A DNA stretch of 64,000 nucleotides from Embiotoca jacksoni. Lineage: Eukaryota > Chordata > Actinopteri > Embiotocidae. Position 1 is the stretch's first letter, and the number at the start of each line of letters is the position of its first letter. The notes beneath the pieces are model-generated. The model made no database searches, was not told where the DNA came from, and saw only the letters and a list, made by a program, of their open reading frames with translations. Positions 48,122 through 62,087 of this stretch are shown piece after piece. The DNA lies in contig JAKOON010000023.1 in the NCBI GenBank assembly GCA_022577435.1, positions 1,548,501 to 1,612,500 on the forward strand. The letters are read 5' to 3'. Both the position numbers and the translations under genes were made by a program.

Positions 48122-49379
48122 GTAAGATATAGCCACTTTAGTGTTATTTTTTTCACATGAAAAAAATTGTCTTGTGTAACAGCCCAGTCACCTTCCACCA
48201 TTATTTCCAAAATTATTACCAGACATCCAAAACTTGCGCAGGCCTAAAATATGCAGCACCACGGACAGTTCAAGAGCGCGCAGAGGCACAGCAGCTTCAT
48301 CAATCAAATTAACTGTATCCTTATTTCTGAGTCCTAAAGCAAATAAAGAGTATACAAACAAATATATGTTTTGTTCATTCAGATAGAAATAAGAAATATT
48401 AATGACCGCTTCATGCACATTTACGCAGGCTGTGCAAAACTAATTTGTAGGTCTACATTTTTGACCGACACATCGCAAATCGCAATTGATTCACAATAAA
48501 CCTCATAATAGTTTCCTCCCACGACGCCTGTTTCTCTGCGTGTGTGTGTCCAACACAGCAGTGGTGGAGGCGGTGGGGCTACTGGGCCAACTAGTTGCGC
48601 GGGAAAAGCGGGGTGACCCCAGGCTGCCTGATCAATACACCAGTTCCCACTCTCCCTTTTAAATGTGGCACACAGATCAATACTCGTATTGGAGCTGAAA
48701 GACGCAATAACCGCACGGTCTCGCTGGCTTTTCATTTAGTACTGTGTAGTAAAAGCTCTAAATTTAGAACATGTACAGGTATGATCGTTCAGACTCATTT
48801 CTGGTGTGAGCTTTTTACCTGGGAAGACGCGTTTTCACGGTGCAGTCAGTGGAATCAGGTGAGCAAAATGTGATCATTAATTTCAGTATTTCAAACTTAA
48901 AAAGATTGATTATATAGGCTACTCTCGCCAGGAGACTCTTCTCATAATTACAGAAAAAAAAAATTCTATTTAATATAGAACTATTGCATATTTATTTTCC
49001 AATCCTACTGGTGCATCCCAAGATCTATTCCAAGGCAACCTTGAGCTGCACGAACTGTTCTGATGAAATATTGATTGCAACTGGGATGGGGATCAGTAAC
49101 ATGGACCAGTGCAAACAAGGAAATATATAAAGAATATAGAGTTTTTGTAGCTGGATAACACAAACGCTGATAAAATTGATAGACATTTCCCATTAAAAGT
49201 GCAATTTCTTCACGTGATCATGCAACTGTTCGTGTCCATAACTCGGATCAGTAAATGTCCAAACCAACAGCTTATGTATTACAGTACAAATTAAACATAT
49301 TTATTTACTGGTTTCAGGGTGGATGGCATTATTCAGAACATATGAACAACATAGATTTATCAAAAATAATAGTGTCTTT

Positions 49380-49472
<93 letters not shown>

Positions 49473-52400
49473 GAGGATTAGTAGCTGAGGCTGTGAGTGT
49501 CATTAATAGTGTTGCTCTGTCCTTTCAGTGTTTGCCTGGCTTTGCACATAGGAGATCAATAAGGCCGTTTCCCCTTCCCAACCCCCTTCTCTCCCACTCC
49601 CTGGTGCTCTCCCTCTCTGTTTCTCTCCCTGTCTCTCTCCCTCTCTGCGGCACATGACAATAATATCACAAATGTTTCACTGGTTAACCTGGCAACAGGC
49701 AGGTTGATTGGCTTCAGGAGAACAAAACAAACAAAAAAAAAAACAACAAAAAAAAAAATACGTTGACTGGAGGAGAAGAGAAACAACATGAGGAGTTTCA
49801 TAAAGTCAAACAATGCATAGAGAGATTTTCCATCCTCCCTGCTCTCTCTTACCAGACCCATCTTTTAATGCCCATCAAACTTACTTGTGCCATGAAAGAT
49901 TAATATCAGCTTGCAGTTTCTCATATTTTCTGAGGAATCCAAATGGACCAAATTGGAATGAACAAAACTTCAGTCAACTCGGCTTAAGTGCAAAAGCGAG
50001 AAAAGCAAAACTGACATGTGGAAAAAGAGCTGCAGGAGCTGAGAGATGCCATTGATTGAGTGAGGGAGGGCAGGCAGGTTTAGGCTTTGTGTGAACAGCC
50101 AGATAGAGGCAGGGTAGTGAAAGGATCAATACTGACCTTAATAATTGATAAGTATAAGGGAGACGGAGGCGAGATGGGAAGAAAGAGCGAGGCAGAGAGA
50201 GGTAGTGTAAGCGCTTGTAACAGCATCTTCTAGGTAAGGAAAGTCAAATCTGTGGTCAACGGTTGAGGACCACACACCGGTCTTCCTGCCTAAACACCAT
50301 GGCAGAGGGGGTGTAAGTGGTTTTGAAAAACGTTGTTTACACCCCAAACATGCTGTGAAATATCAATAGCAGAGATCTGACACCAACAAGAAGGATGTAA
50401 ACTTCCAGTGCTGGAAACTCAGATCAGAACGAGGCCAGAGAAGAAGCCCGTCTGCCGATTTGTAACAAAGAAACTGCAATATTTCAAGTGAAATCAGGCA
50501 AAGGAAGTTTGATATTTTAACGCAACCATGAAAGATCAGAGCTTAAGAGACTCTTCCAGTAGACAAAGGGCGTCAGAGCATCCAGCTGCCTATCGAGATG
50601 TAGTAATGAGTGCTTTCTGCTCATGTCAGCGAATCCTCAAAGCAATCCAAGGTTGTGATGTCATTTGATTTTAAAGGTTGCTATGCTTTATGGGGTTTGT
50701 AATGCGTCTTTATGGAGGCCTGCAAGCACACTTCACCGAGTGCGTGTGCGTACATGCATGCGCGCGTGTCTGTGCGAGTGCTTCCACATGCACATGTGTG
50801 TGTGACTGGGTTATAGAGTGTGTTTGCACTATACATTGTTCAGGCTTATCTGACTCGCTCTGAATCGGTATTGATTTCCTCTCTTCTGCTCTCTTCGGCT
50901 CTCTCATATTCTCCCTCGCTCTCCTTCCCGTCTTGCCTCCCTCTTCTTTCTCTTTTGGCTCCATACCAGCATCGGCAAAGCAGATCCTTTGCCTTCCAAC
51001 CTTAATTCATCTCTTCTCTGTGGTCATCTCTCTCGGTAACAGAAATAACTCATTTTGCATACTGGCACACTGCTGTGAAATATTTTGACACTTAGTGTGA
51101 ATGAGACTGAATGTGACGGGACTTTGGAAAACCTATAAAAGCATGACAACATAGCATAGGATGAAATAGCTCCACACAGCTTCATGCAAACTTTAAAACA
51201 ACCTGCAGCTGAAGATCAGATGTTTGTGGCATGCACAGAAAACTATGTAAAAATAAAATTGTGCACCTATTGTTTCACAATTGATGGCTGTAAAGAGGGA
51301 AAGAGGGAGGACTATATCACGTCCCTCTATTTTGCCTGCTTTTGATAATAAACTGCCTTAAGGTATTATGATCAAAATGAGAATTAGATCTTTTTGCCAA
51401 CTACGTTTTCACAAACAAGAAGTTTATCTTGCTGTAGTGGTGCATAATAAACAAAAACTAAAAAGTAAGAAAAAAACATGAATAAATATTAATATGGCAA
51501 TGTAAACGGACAAACGGTAATGCTGTTGATTTGATCCATCTCTTAATTTAAGTTCTTAATTTGTAATTTGCTGCCCAGCCCTGCATTGATTTGATAAAGC
51601 GAGCGTGGCTCACAGTCTGTAGAAGGCCTGGTGGTGCTGAAAGGACAGTTCCTCTTGATCTCACACAGCATCAGTTTGGTGTTAAACACCAATAAAACCT
51701 TTAAAGACACAATTTGTCAGGCTTGAATTACAACTTTTTGGCTTCAACCGTTCAACTTTAACTTCATTACACTCTGGGGGAAATTTAAATAAACTTGTTC
51801 CAAGAATAGACTCTAGTCTGTAGGTCTGCTGTGTGTGAGAGACTTTACCTGTGAGATGTGCTGAAGCTAAACCTTATTTCAGCCAGAATTTATCACATAA
51901 TTTCCTATTTAGATGATAAATGGCCAGCCTGAAAAACTGACACAGACTTCATTGATATGAAATTAATAATTATAATTAATTAATTATCAGCTTAATGATG
52001 AATATTAAGAAAATAATTTATATTAAAAATATTTTTTACTTATAATGGCATTAAAAAATATTAAAAAATATATTGGTAATAGACCTTGTTTGAGGCTTCA
52101 GTAAAACACATTCCCTCAAATCAAAAACTCTGAATTAAAATTTCAAAATTTCTTACTTTCAAACAACAATCATCACAAAGAGAAATGTAGATATTAGATT
52201 TTTATAAAACTTCTAAATGTTTCTGAGCATTCCAGGAAAATGTCTCACTTTGAATTGTGGCTTGATTTTAGTTTTGTTTGCATCGAGTTTTGTTTTACTC
52301 TCTATACTTTCACCGCATTTCGGGTCACAAAATCAGCCACAAATGTTTGAATGAAGCCTGTGCTCTCGGGAGAGAAATTTTGCATTTAATGGTGAGCTGT

Positions 52401-55387
52401 TAGTAACACACAAAAAAAAGTCCAGTTTGTTAAGGAAAAACGGAGCGCAATTTAAAAAGAAAAAACATTTAAATGTAGCGCAAGGCTTGCAGACGGTTTA
52501 TAGACTATAACTCAATATGTGATAGGCTGAAAAGCTGCCCATCACTCCTCTCAACAGGACAACACGGGCTTTACATTGAAAAATAAACGACAGCTTTCAA
52601 ATAACCCAACGCTAATCAGTGGATAGTATTTTAAGGATGAGGGGACGGTTTGGTTTCACTGCTGCTGTGCTGTGTGTTGTTACGGGTGGGGTTAATGGTG
52701 ACGGGAGGCGTTCGGGCGTTTTACTTCCCAGCAATGAATAGGCCTATAATATGATCAATATAATCAATAACAGTACATCTGAGAGGTGTGACAGAGAGTG
52801 ATTGACACCAAACTGTTTCTCGCCTGCAGTAGTCCGTCCAGGGCGGGAGAGGGCCCGTCTCACCGCACACAAAGCCCGATCTCATCCATCCGTCCAGGCG
52901 TCGACTAGCAGCAGCACGGTGCGGTTAGTTCACCGTCTGCCCCTCATGCCCCATCTGCCCACACATACACACACACATGCACACACACACACGCACACAC
53001 ACACACACACACACACACGCACGCACACACATTTAATTGATACATTTGTGTAAATTATAAATCAGATTAAAGTTACACTGTAGAAGTAAAGGAAAGAAAT
53101 ACACTTCTGCATTTTCATTTCATCAAATCAGAGGATAAAGATAGATGGCCTCACATCCATCTGTTGGCTTTCATCTCTGTTTAATCTCACCTTCAGGACG
53201 TGCAGCTGACATCTGAGAAGCTCATGTTTCCTTCTGCACATTCAACATTTCAAAACACACCAGACAGAGTGTCTTCCGAAAAAAATCCTATTCATATCAG
53301 CAGTAACTCAGCCAGTAACACAACTCCAATCAAATGTTTTCATTGAAGACTCACTGCCAGTGGAAAATTTAAAGTCTCCTCCACTTAAAAATGTGTTTGA
53401 CCACTAAGACCTTCACCGTGCAGAATGATGATGTATGTGCAGAGCTTTGAAACTCTGGTTCCACACTCATCTGCTGAAGAAGGAAGGTTTCCTTTTGCTC
53501 ACAGCATCTGGAATTAAAGCCAGTGTATTAACTTAAGCAATTGACGAGACATTTTGGAATCTTTTGGAATCAACAACAGAATAAGTAGATATAATTTTAA
53601 CAATTTTTAAACAGGTAATTAAACTTTTTTTTAAAAAGAAAAACATTTTAGACTGCTATTACACAAAGAGTATTTTTACATGTCTTGAAACATGTCTGGA
53701 GGAGGCATTTAACAGAACGAGCACCACTGAATATAGATTCCTGTTCTACAATCTATTTTTGACTGTTTTTGCTTCATGTAGATTCATAATAGTCTCTTAT
53801 GTCTAAAATAACAGACAAAAATCAACAAGCATGTACCTATTGCCGTTTACATCTTCATATGGAGTACTACATGCATCCACACACACATGGAAAGGGAAAG
53901 CAGAAACAACAGCAGCCACTTAAGTGATAAAGACGAGCTGCTCTTAAATGAGGCACAAGTGCAACTTCACATGCTGAACCACCAGCGAGTTAATCTTTGG
54001 ATCAGTGAGAGGTTGAGATTAAACAAAGTGGCAGTTGCCTGATACCTTTGGCATCTTTGACACCAGGACATATGAAAGAGGCGACGTGAGCGAGTGCCAC
54101 TCGAGACTGCCGAGCGCCATCCGCTTGTCTCTTCAGAAAAGCCCATTTGGTAATGAGGCAACTAAAGATAGCAGAACGGTTTGGTTCTTGTCTCGAGAGA
54201 GGTGGCTTTAACGAGCAGCTCCCTCTCCTCCTTCCCTGTGGTTCTATCCATTGCTGTGGCAGGGGACGTTCAGGGTGCCAGAGGCTTCTCATTTGAAATT
54301 GACTTATTGATTATCTGAAATATGGAGTGACCAGGCCCGGGCCTAGTGCTAACTCCTTAGTTTCACTCTTAGTTTGATGGTGGGCTATGTTTATTCTCAC
54401 CGCGGCGCTCCGCGCTGCAGTCGAGCTGATGGAGGAGAACCAGAGTGGTGTTGGCATTGTAAAATGGCCGGTAGCACAAGTTGTTCGAAAACAGGCATTA
54501 CATATTAAATTATCACTATATTAGCACTAGCATTCAGTCATTACATTAGGGAGTATTGAGTTTGGTTTGAGACAGCACTTAGAGAGCCTCGGGGAGATTC
54601 TGGCATGGCTGGGCCTGAACCAATTGAATAAACGTTCCATGAAATGGTTCTGAAGTGCAGATCAATCAATATGGGGGCTATCAATCTGAGGGCAAATTAA
54701 AACAATTGAGAAAAACAACAAGAGGAAAACAGTTGAGGAAGTTGAGAAGGGATGGAGTGATGGATCTGTGGAGGCTCTGGTCTATAGGGACAAACATATA
54801 ACCTACATTCTGCTGAGGAAAAATAGCTTTGTAATTATGCTTTGCTTGCAGTAACAAAGCATGAACAATGGACACACACACACATGCTCTCACACACACA
54901 CACAAACGGCCATGCATACACATGTGCACATTCATATTGATCTCCACCTCACAGTCAAATCTGTTTACTGCTGTTGTCTAAACCTGCTGTAAAGTCATCA
55001 ATCATTTGCATACACCACCACCTCGCAGCCTGTTTTATCCTCTGTCTCCCTCCTTTACTTCCTCTCATCCGCTCCTCTTTTCACTCGTGCTCACACAGTC
55101 ATCCAGGACTGGGTTAAATATCACTCCTGTTTCAAAAGCACCAGACTCAATGTCGTACAAGCGCGCAGACTTTAAAAAAATATATATATAAATGCTAAAT
55201 AGTGGGTAACTTATTTGAGTCATTCTTTTTGTCCTCTTCCAGATCTCCCAGATTGGATGACTGCCACTCTTTTCCGCCACTTCTCCTTTGTTCTTCCACA
55301 GATAAACAATTTCTTCTCATCTGTCTGTCACAAAGCGCGTTCGCGAGCTATACTCCCCCAGCGCAAGTTGGTGCACGCGCGCACACG

Positions 55388-55421
<34 letters not shown>

Positions 55422-55422
55422 A

Positions 55423-55467
<45 letters not shown>

Positions 55468-57396
55468 GCACACACACACACACACCTCGCTCTCACGGAT
55501 CGATGGGGATCGATCGGGTGGGGAAGGGAGCCCTGATTACTGGACCACGTGTTCGGGAGAAAACCGCGGAAAATCGATCATTGCAGCTTTTTAGGGCAGC
55601 AGAACAGAACAGACTCCCTCCAGTCTCCACAGCTAGAGCCGAGCCTATACTGACGGTGCATCCAGGCACGGCAGACCGCGTCTTTGTCAGCATTTCACAT
55701 CACGCTCCTCCAGTTTCAGCAAGACACACAGACCCTGGAGTCAAGACACTTTATCCGCCTTTACCTCTTTTTTTTTTCCTTAGGAGATTTGTTATCAAGA
55801 GTCACAAGGATTTAAAACTAAACAGAATTGTTCAAAATAAATCATCAGAAACGCAAAAACTAAACCGTACAAATGTGTTTTACTGACGTTGTGTGCCATC
55901 GCACTTTAGCTCATTCATAAATATTGCAAAAGCCCATTTTGTAGTTAATTTCACCACACTTCAAATCAACGTATAGGCTCTTAAAACTTGCTTAAAATCC
56001 GTCACAATTGAACAATTGGTCTCCTATTGTTTGTTTTTTCACGTCTTCATGTTCTACTCCAGCACCATATAGGGACCAGTCAAATGTCATTTGTGTAGCG
56101 TTCAAGGACAGTTCGACATCTGGTTACTCAGCTGTTCCAAAATAGGATGTTCCATAAGGAAGCTTTAGGTTATTATAAAAATAAACAAGCATAGGCCAAT
56201 ATATTAGTTATGGAAAATCAAAAAGTTTTTCTTCTGTACATAAAATTCAGAGACAACTGTTAGCAAGTTTCAGAGCCACTTAACCCATGAAATAAATTGA
56301 AAACAAAGTATTTCTGGGAGGCACGACATCTGCCTACATACTTGAAGAGTGTTTGCTAAATAACAACATTTCGAGGGCCTGGAACCTGCAAATCACGCTA
56401 TTAATGGCCATTTAAAAATGCCAAAGGTGGCTTCTAATGCACTGGGATAGGCGAGATTTAATTTAGGCTAACATCTTCTTTCTCACTTTTGACTTTCAGA
56501 ATCTGAAAGGCAGGACAACATTTTAATTTGGCAGCCTCTGTGGACTCTCTGACTAATTGGTTTCCTTGCTACCTTTACGCTTTTCCGTTCTATCTTTTGT
56601 GCCCCGTAACTCTCCTGTTACATGTGTGCACGGTGCTTTGTAATCTGTTCTTCAAATGATGCTTTTCCTCCATTATTATACAGTCATGGCACAGGTCTAA
56701 TTCAGACTGAATTTGAAAAATAAATACACATTTTCAAATTAAACAGGGTTTACATAATACCAATATATGAACACAGACACCTGCTATTGGAACATTTTAA
56801 AAGTTTTTTGCTTTTACCGATTTGCCCTTTTCCCGTTTTTTTGTTTTGTTTGGCATTTCCCTTTATGTCATCACATGCCGTCATCCTTCCTAAATAATGG
56901 AGCCATATGTCGATTTAGGTGTATCTAATACTGTATTTTGTGTTCAGTTTACAGGGTCACAAAATATATTGATGATAGTAAAATGTATCTGTGTTGTCAT
57001 GTCCTTCCCCTTCCTCCCTCTATCCTTTCCCCTCCAGCATGCAAACGTAAGGAGGAGGACCGTGGACGAGAGCGCAACCAGGTGCCAAAGAAGCAGCGAC
57101 TGGTCTTCACCGACCTGCAGCGTCGCACCTTGGTAGCCATCTTCCGAGAGAACCGCCGCCCCTCCAAGGAGATGCAGATCACCATCTCTCAGCAGCTGGG
57201 CCTGGAGCTCTCCACCGTATCCAACTTCTTCATGAACTCACGCCGCCGCTGTCCGGACCGCTGGGACACAGAGGAACACAGTCACGGGGTGCACGGCCAC
57301 GGCCACGTGCACACGCCCCACGGAAACATCATCAACAACGGCGTCTCGCCGATCCAACCCGGCACCTCCTCTGCGACCACGTTCTCCAAGGCCTGA
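47041..57396 (+). CDS. onecut3: One cut homeobox transcription factor 3, complete (two exons)
   Basis: Nuclear CUT-homeodomain activator used in neural and endodermal differentiation in vertebrates. CDS exons 47041-48121 and 57038-57396 join in phase (CTGGCC G|CA TGC) to give 479 residues (human ONECUT3 about 494). Visible: N-terminus MELTMENLHSV; conserved YTTLTPLQHLPPISTVADKF and VSGSFTLMRD; three His-rich stretches; single CUT domain (about 282-368, INTKEVAQRITAELKRYSIP through RMSALRLA); homeodomain (about 378-437, KKQRLVFTDLQRRTL through SNFFMNSRRRC); and the C-terminal SATTFSKA shared with ONECUT3. Cys-Pro after RRR and the FSKA end favour ONECUT3 over ONECUT1/2. The start was chosen by homology; an in-frame ATG at 47002 would add 13 unmatched residues. 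Which fish duplicate (a or b) is undecided. Confidence 0.95.
49381..49472. repeat. (GATA)n microsatellite
   Basis: About 22 uninterrupted GATA units in the onecut3 intron. Confidence 0.97.
52960..53030. repeat. (CA)n microsatellite, imperfect
   Basis: CA units interrupted by CG and TG variants. Confidence 0.95.
55396..55486. repeat. Compound (CT)n(CA)n microsatellite
   Basis: About 12 CT units followed by about 30 CA units with some CG variants. It ends ten bases before a trio of ATCGAT sites. Confidence 0.95.
57038..57396 (+). CDS. onecut3: onecut3 exon 2 (homeodomain, stop)
   Basis: Residues 361-479. Acceptor cctttcccctccag at 57037; TGA at 57394-57396. The atypical homeodomain carries Phe-Met (NFFMN) where most homeodomains have Trp-Phe-x-N. 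After it comes HSHGVHGHGHVHTPHG, then SATTFSKA. Confidence 0.96.
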
Positions 57397-59887
57397 CGGC
57401 TACAGCGCCGATGGTTGAGCGGATGCATGGAGGATGGAGAGGGGAGATGGTTTGTCTCTACAACAGTGGGCTCGAACTCCAATTCTTCAGAGCTTCGGGG
57501 GTGTGTAACTTCAAACCACTCATCTGATTCACCTGCTCAAAGTGCTGAGGACTTGCGCAGATGAATCAGATCTTCTCGATGCTCCGTGTGTTTTCTTTTA
57601 ATCTGAATGTCATTCTAAGGGGCCTCGTGGCCCTTCCAATTAAGGATTTAGTAGCTTTAAGAGTTTCCCTCAAACAACCACACGTGGCTCTGAGTAATCC
57701 ACCAGAAAACCAAAGACAATCTACACTAAACCACACTGTGGGTCTGTGTTGAAGCATTGACGAGAAGATTTTGCTTCAGGGAAGCCGGTAGCTTTAAGAC
57801 AAGAGACCTTGAGAAGTCTTCTCAAATCAGCCAGAAATCAGGCAGCAGGAGTATCCGCTGGGCTGTGATCAACGACTCCTCATTTCAGTAGTAACACACG
57901 TAGAGGCTGATTGAGAGGTGCGTTTATGTGTCAAGTGTCTGTGAAACGCTCTCCTAGGGTCCTTTGACCCACTAACCACACATCGCCTCGCATCTCTGCA
58001 TGCATGCGTGTGTCGTGCGTGTGCATGTGCGTAAAAGTTCACAGGCTGTATTACGTGCCACAGGGGTGTCATGCCGCTGCAGTCATTCAGCACGCTCCAC
58101 GTCAGAGTAACAGCGCCACTTGCTGTCCGTTTAAACCCGAACACGTACTGAGCATGTTGGTGTGATTGCAGCTCATATCTCCAAAAAGGCCTACAGCAAC
58201 ATGTAAATTTGTATGAGGACACAGAATACCAAAGTAAAAGTGTAGCTCCACAAACACCAAACAAACTGAGACAAAATGATAAAACACAATCATTTACACA
58301 CTCTGATAAATATTTGAATGTTTGTCTCTTAAGACTCATCGTATGGCTACAAGGGCCGTAGGCTGAGTAGCTACTCGAGAGGTTATTTTCAGGTTACAAA
58401 AGGAGAACAATCAAACAGGGACGACACTCCACGCGTCAAAAGTGTCGTCCCCGAGTATTAGGGAGTGAGGGGAGGTGTGTGTTGGGAGGGTGTCTGCTCT
58501 GTTCTAGTGGCCAAACACGAGGTCAAATATCACAATATAGGATCCTGAGTGCCAATGATGTTTGCCTCTTTATGATAATCAGAGAACAGACGCAGCCCGC
58601 TCCGTTGCCATTCGCCCCGCTGTGTCCGGTCTGTGTCATTACAACCGTCAAGCTGCGAGCACTATTCGGGCAGGTTGCCTATTCCATACCTCAGAAACAC
58701 ATTTATGCGATCAACATGAAAACACAATGAAAATGACTGTAAATAATCTTTAATTTCATCTCTTTCTCTCGGTCTTATCTAGTCTCTATTGATCTAGTCT
58801 CTTGCTACTCCCCAGTATGTCTTTCATTCCCTCCCCCCCTTTTTAACTACTGATGCGGGTAATAATAGTACCATCGACACATGGTTTCTCTCTCATGACT
58901 ATTGTGCTATGTTGTGCTGAAACTATATGTGAAGAAGCACCTTGTTGACAAAATTTAAAAAAAATTAAAGATATAAAAAAAAGAAAAAGAAAGGACAATT
59001 CAACATGATTAGACCGACACTATGCACAGACAAGGAAGAGATACCACAAGTGACAAACTGTGCATATTTGTGAATACCTGTCTGATGGAATAGATGGACT
59101 GTCTGGACGTGAAGGACCGCCTCCTTGATCTCTAAACTTTGACCTCTTTGAACTGGACTGTCGCTGCATTTCTTTGCTGATGGTGTTCCTTGGTTACCAT
59201 GAGAACAGCCTCATTTCTTTTTATCATCTTTTTTATGTCTTTTTAAAAAAAACAAAAAAACATTGTGGGCAAAGCCACTTGTTGTGTAGCATCTTCTAGC
59301 GGGAGATAATCATATTAAAGAGGAGACGCAGACAAGAGGAAGAAAGGAGCAGCACGAGAGGCAGGAGCATCAGAGGCCCGTCATAAGACTGGAAGGAAAC
59401 ATTTTAAGTGACATTCCTCCATAAACTGGGCTGTTATGTAGTGCACTATAACAGATTTCCTGTTGGCAGTGTCATTTAGGAATTCTTCTGGAGTCGAGAG
59501 GGGAAAAAACGTTGTGGGTTTTCAGTGAAGACGTTCAAAATTCAGACCCAAAGCTGAGCATTAAGTGATGGAAACATTTGTGGGTGCGGCTACCTCACAG
59601 AATTAAGTGGACTGTGACACGGCCATCAATACCAAAGATACTCCGAGCCTGCTGTGTTCACACTGGACCTGGGACACACACACACACACACACGCACACG
59701 CACACGCACACGCAAGACTCGCAGACAGATGCAGAAGTTCATGCACACACCCCCACAGAGCAGTCGTGCTGCATGACAAACAAAAAGCAGGTGTTTGTTA
59801 TGTGGAAAGAGTTGAGTGCCTTTTTCCTTCAACCAGGGTTTGGACTGCTCTGATCTCTCTCTCACACACACACGCACGTGCACGTGT

Positions 59888-59931
<44 letters not shown>

Positions 59932-61570
59932 AAAGTGAAGGGGGGCACACACTGGGTGAAGGGGGTGCACCACTGGAAGGGTCTTCATGACATTAAAAAA
60001 GCCACTTTTGTTCTGATTCAAAGAGCACTTTTTTCACACAACGAGGGGGAAAGATTGTTTACCGCCACCATTTTATTGTTTATTTTATTTATTTATTAAT
60101 TTTTTTTTACATGCTGGTGAGACTCGGTAATCTCCCGAGTCCTCTCCACGATACACACACGCACACACACTCCAGCCAGAGATATTTTTGTGTAATTTGT
60201 AATCCGAGTGAAGGTGTGTGTGTGTATTCGACTGTTTACAAAGCCCTCTTTTTCTGCTCTCTCTCATTGGTTGGCATCTAAAATTTATCAAGCAACCAAT
60301 GAGGAATCAGTAGAGAAACTCCCAAACCTTCCATCTCCTGAGGACACATGACGCCCGCTGGTGACCCCCACCCATCCAAACCCTCTTTACTGGTCCCCTC
60401 TGTCCAGGGTAGCATTACGAGGCAGGCATGTGTAGACAATTCATCTTGATATACCTCAAATCTTTATTGTAAAGGTTAATGTAGTGAAACAATAATGACA
60501 ATGTTTAGCAATGATAGTGAAATTAAAGTCACAGCAAAATGATTGTTCTGTTTTTTGTTTTTTTTGAAGGAGCGCGTGAACTGTAACCTCTTTTATGGTT
60601 TGACATCTTTTGAGTTTATTTATTGTTTGATTTGCACTGTCCTTTTTGGAGAAAAAGACTGAAAGGAGGTGTAAGAAATGGGACATTGGGGATAAATAAA
60701 GAAGAGAGGACATAATGTGTGGTGAATACAGAAGAAGAAATCAGATTAAAAATGCTTATGAAAACAATTTAAGGAGGAGTGATTGAGCTCAAGCTCAAGA
60801 TCAAAAACAACACATCAAGGACCCAATATTTTCTGTTCTGCATCACTTTTTGGCTTCTTTTGTGTTTGACGACTGTCTCCTATGTGTGTTTAAGTGAATC
60901 CCATATTAAAAAAAAAGAGAACCAACCAAAGCACCTCTATCATGAGGGGTGGAATGAGCGATTCTTTTATGCATGGTTACTATATAAGTGTATATAAACT
61001 GCAGGATGAACTGTATCTCTACAGACGGTGGAGGGGGAGAAAAGGGGAAAACAAACAACTGGGTTTTGGTTTCCAAGTAGTCTTTCTATTCTTTTTAGCT
61101 CTGTCTTTTATGTGCTGTTTGTGTATTTGTAGAAAATACGTGTATTTGTATGTGTTTCAGGTTCATCACTGCGTCTTTCCCTTCTTGTGCACTATAGTCC
61201 CCACACTTCCATCTCTGTATCTCTTTGTTTTATCACGCAGGTGTGAGTGTGAGTTTGCTAGCGAGTCTCTCAGTTTTGGTTCTGTATTTCAGCTCGTCCG
61301 GATTTAATCTAAATTTGATCGACATGGGTGTGCTTTAGGAGCCAGCTGAAGCTTAAACAAACAGACAGCCGGGCAGCTGAAATACGGCTCCTTCCAGGGA
61401 ATCAAAATGGCGTCATTTGCTTTTTCCTTCAGACAGAACTCAGAGCTCTGGAAGCCCCAGTGTCGATGTTCTCTCCCTCTTCCCTTTCCAATCAATCAAT
61501 CAATCAGAACCAAGTGTCTTTGTGATGGTAGAGACAATCAATTTCAAATAAAACAGAGACAAAAAAAAAA
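57397..61570 (+). other. onecut3: onecut3 probable long 3' UTR
   Basis: No coding exon on the plus strand follows the stop. Candidate polyadenylation hexamers include AATAAA near 60693 and 61546. It contains CA repeats (59670-59713, 59861-59928), T-rich and AU-rich stretches, and a partial X-box GTTACCATGAGAAC at 59193-59206. Extent is inferred, not shown. Confidence 0.35.
59861..59928. repeat. (CA)n microsatellite
   Basis: CA array with CG interruptions at its start. A related CA/CG array lies at 59670-59713. Confidence 0.95.
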
Positions 61571-61779
61571 GGAGGGAGAGAGAAAGAGAGTGATGGAGGA
61601 GGGCAGAGAAACTGACTGGACAGGAGAAATGGGAGGAAAGGGAGGAGAACAGCTCTCAGTGTATGTGTGCGTGATCACCTTTGACCTCTGCAGAGTGACC
61701 TTTACGGTGGGGGCCGAGGCGTTCAGGACCCTTCCCCGGCTACGAGGGAGGGGGTAGTGGGCATCTGACTTGTTAAGTG

Positions 61780-61930
61780 GACATCTAATCGAAGATGTTG
61801 ATCAAATGCCTGCACACATGCACAGCATGCGCACACAGGCACACATGTGGCCATCCCGCCGAGAGCCTTTCTTCTGATCTTGATCTCAGCAATGCAGTGA
61901 ATCTGTCGGTCATGTTGGTTTGCCTTCAGC
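61780..61930 (-). CDS. Possible second exon of the same unrecognised gene
   Basis: Acceptor cttcctccacag immediately before 61930. In the phase left by 63543-63622 it reads LKANQHDRQIHCIAEIKIRR, then a Cys/Val-rich low-complexity part. The lower limit is arbitrary. Weakly supported: it could be non-coding. Confidence 0.2.
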
Positions 61931-62087
61931 CTGTGGAGGAAGAATCAAGTAATAACTGGAACAAATGATACACCAAGTAAAAACCAGTATGGGTAAATTG
62001 TGTGTTTTGACTAAAACAAATAAAGAAGCAAGCAATTGGCCGACTGGCTTTTCATTTTCTATGTGGTGGTTTCTCACTGTGGTGCTC

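Larger units (their letters stand above)
48122..57037 (+). other. onecut3: onecut3 intron
   Basis: An 8.9-kb intron with no recognised internal exon. It holds a GATA tetranucleotide array (49381-49472), CA-rich repeats (52960-53030, 55396-55486), CT-rich tracts, and scattered ONECUT-type cores: ATCAATA near 48630 and 48676, and three ATCGAT at 55499, 55509 and 55573. Confidence 0.7.

Noticed and set aside
55202..55886. Overlapping 130- and 223-codon plus-strand frames in the onecut3 intron
   Set aside because: They are driven by the CT/CA repeat (Ser-Leu and His-Thr repeats) with no conserved domain and no splice support.
59607..60021. 108- and 131-codon frames on both strands
   Set aside because: Low-complexity translation of CA/GT repeats in the probable onecut3 3' UTR.
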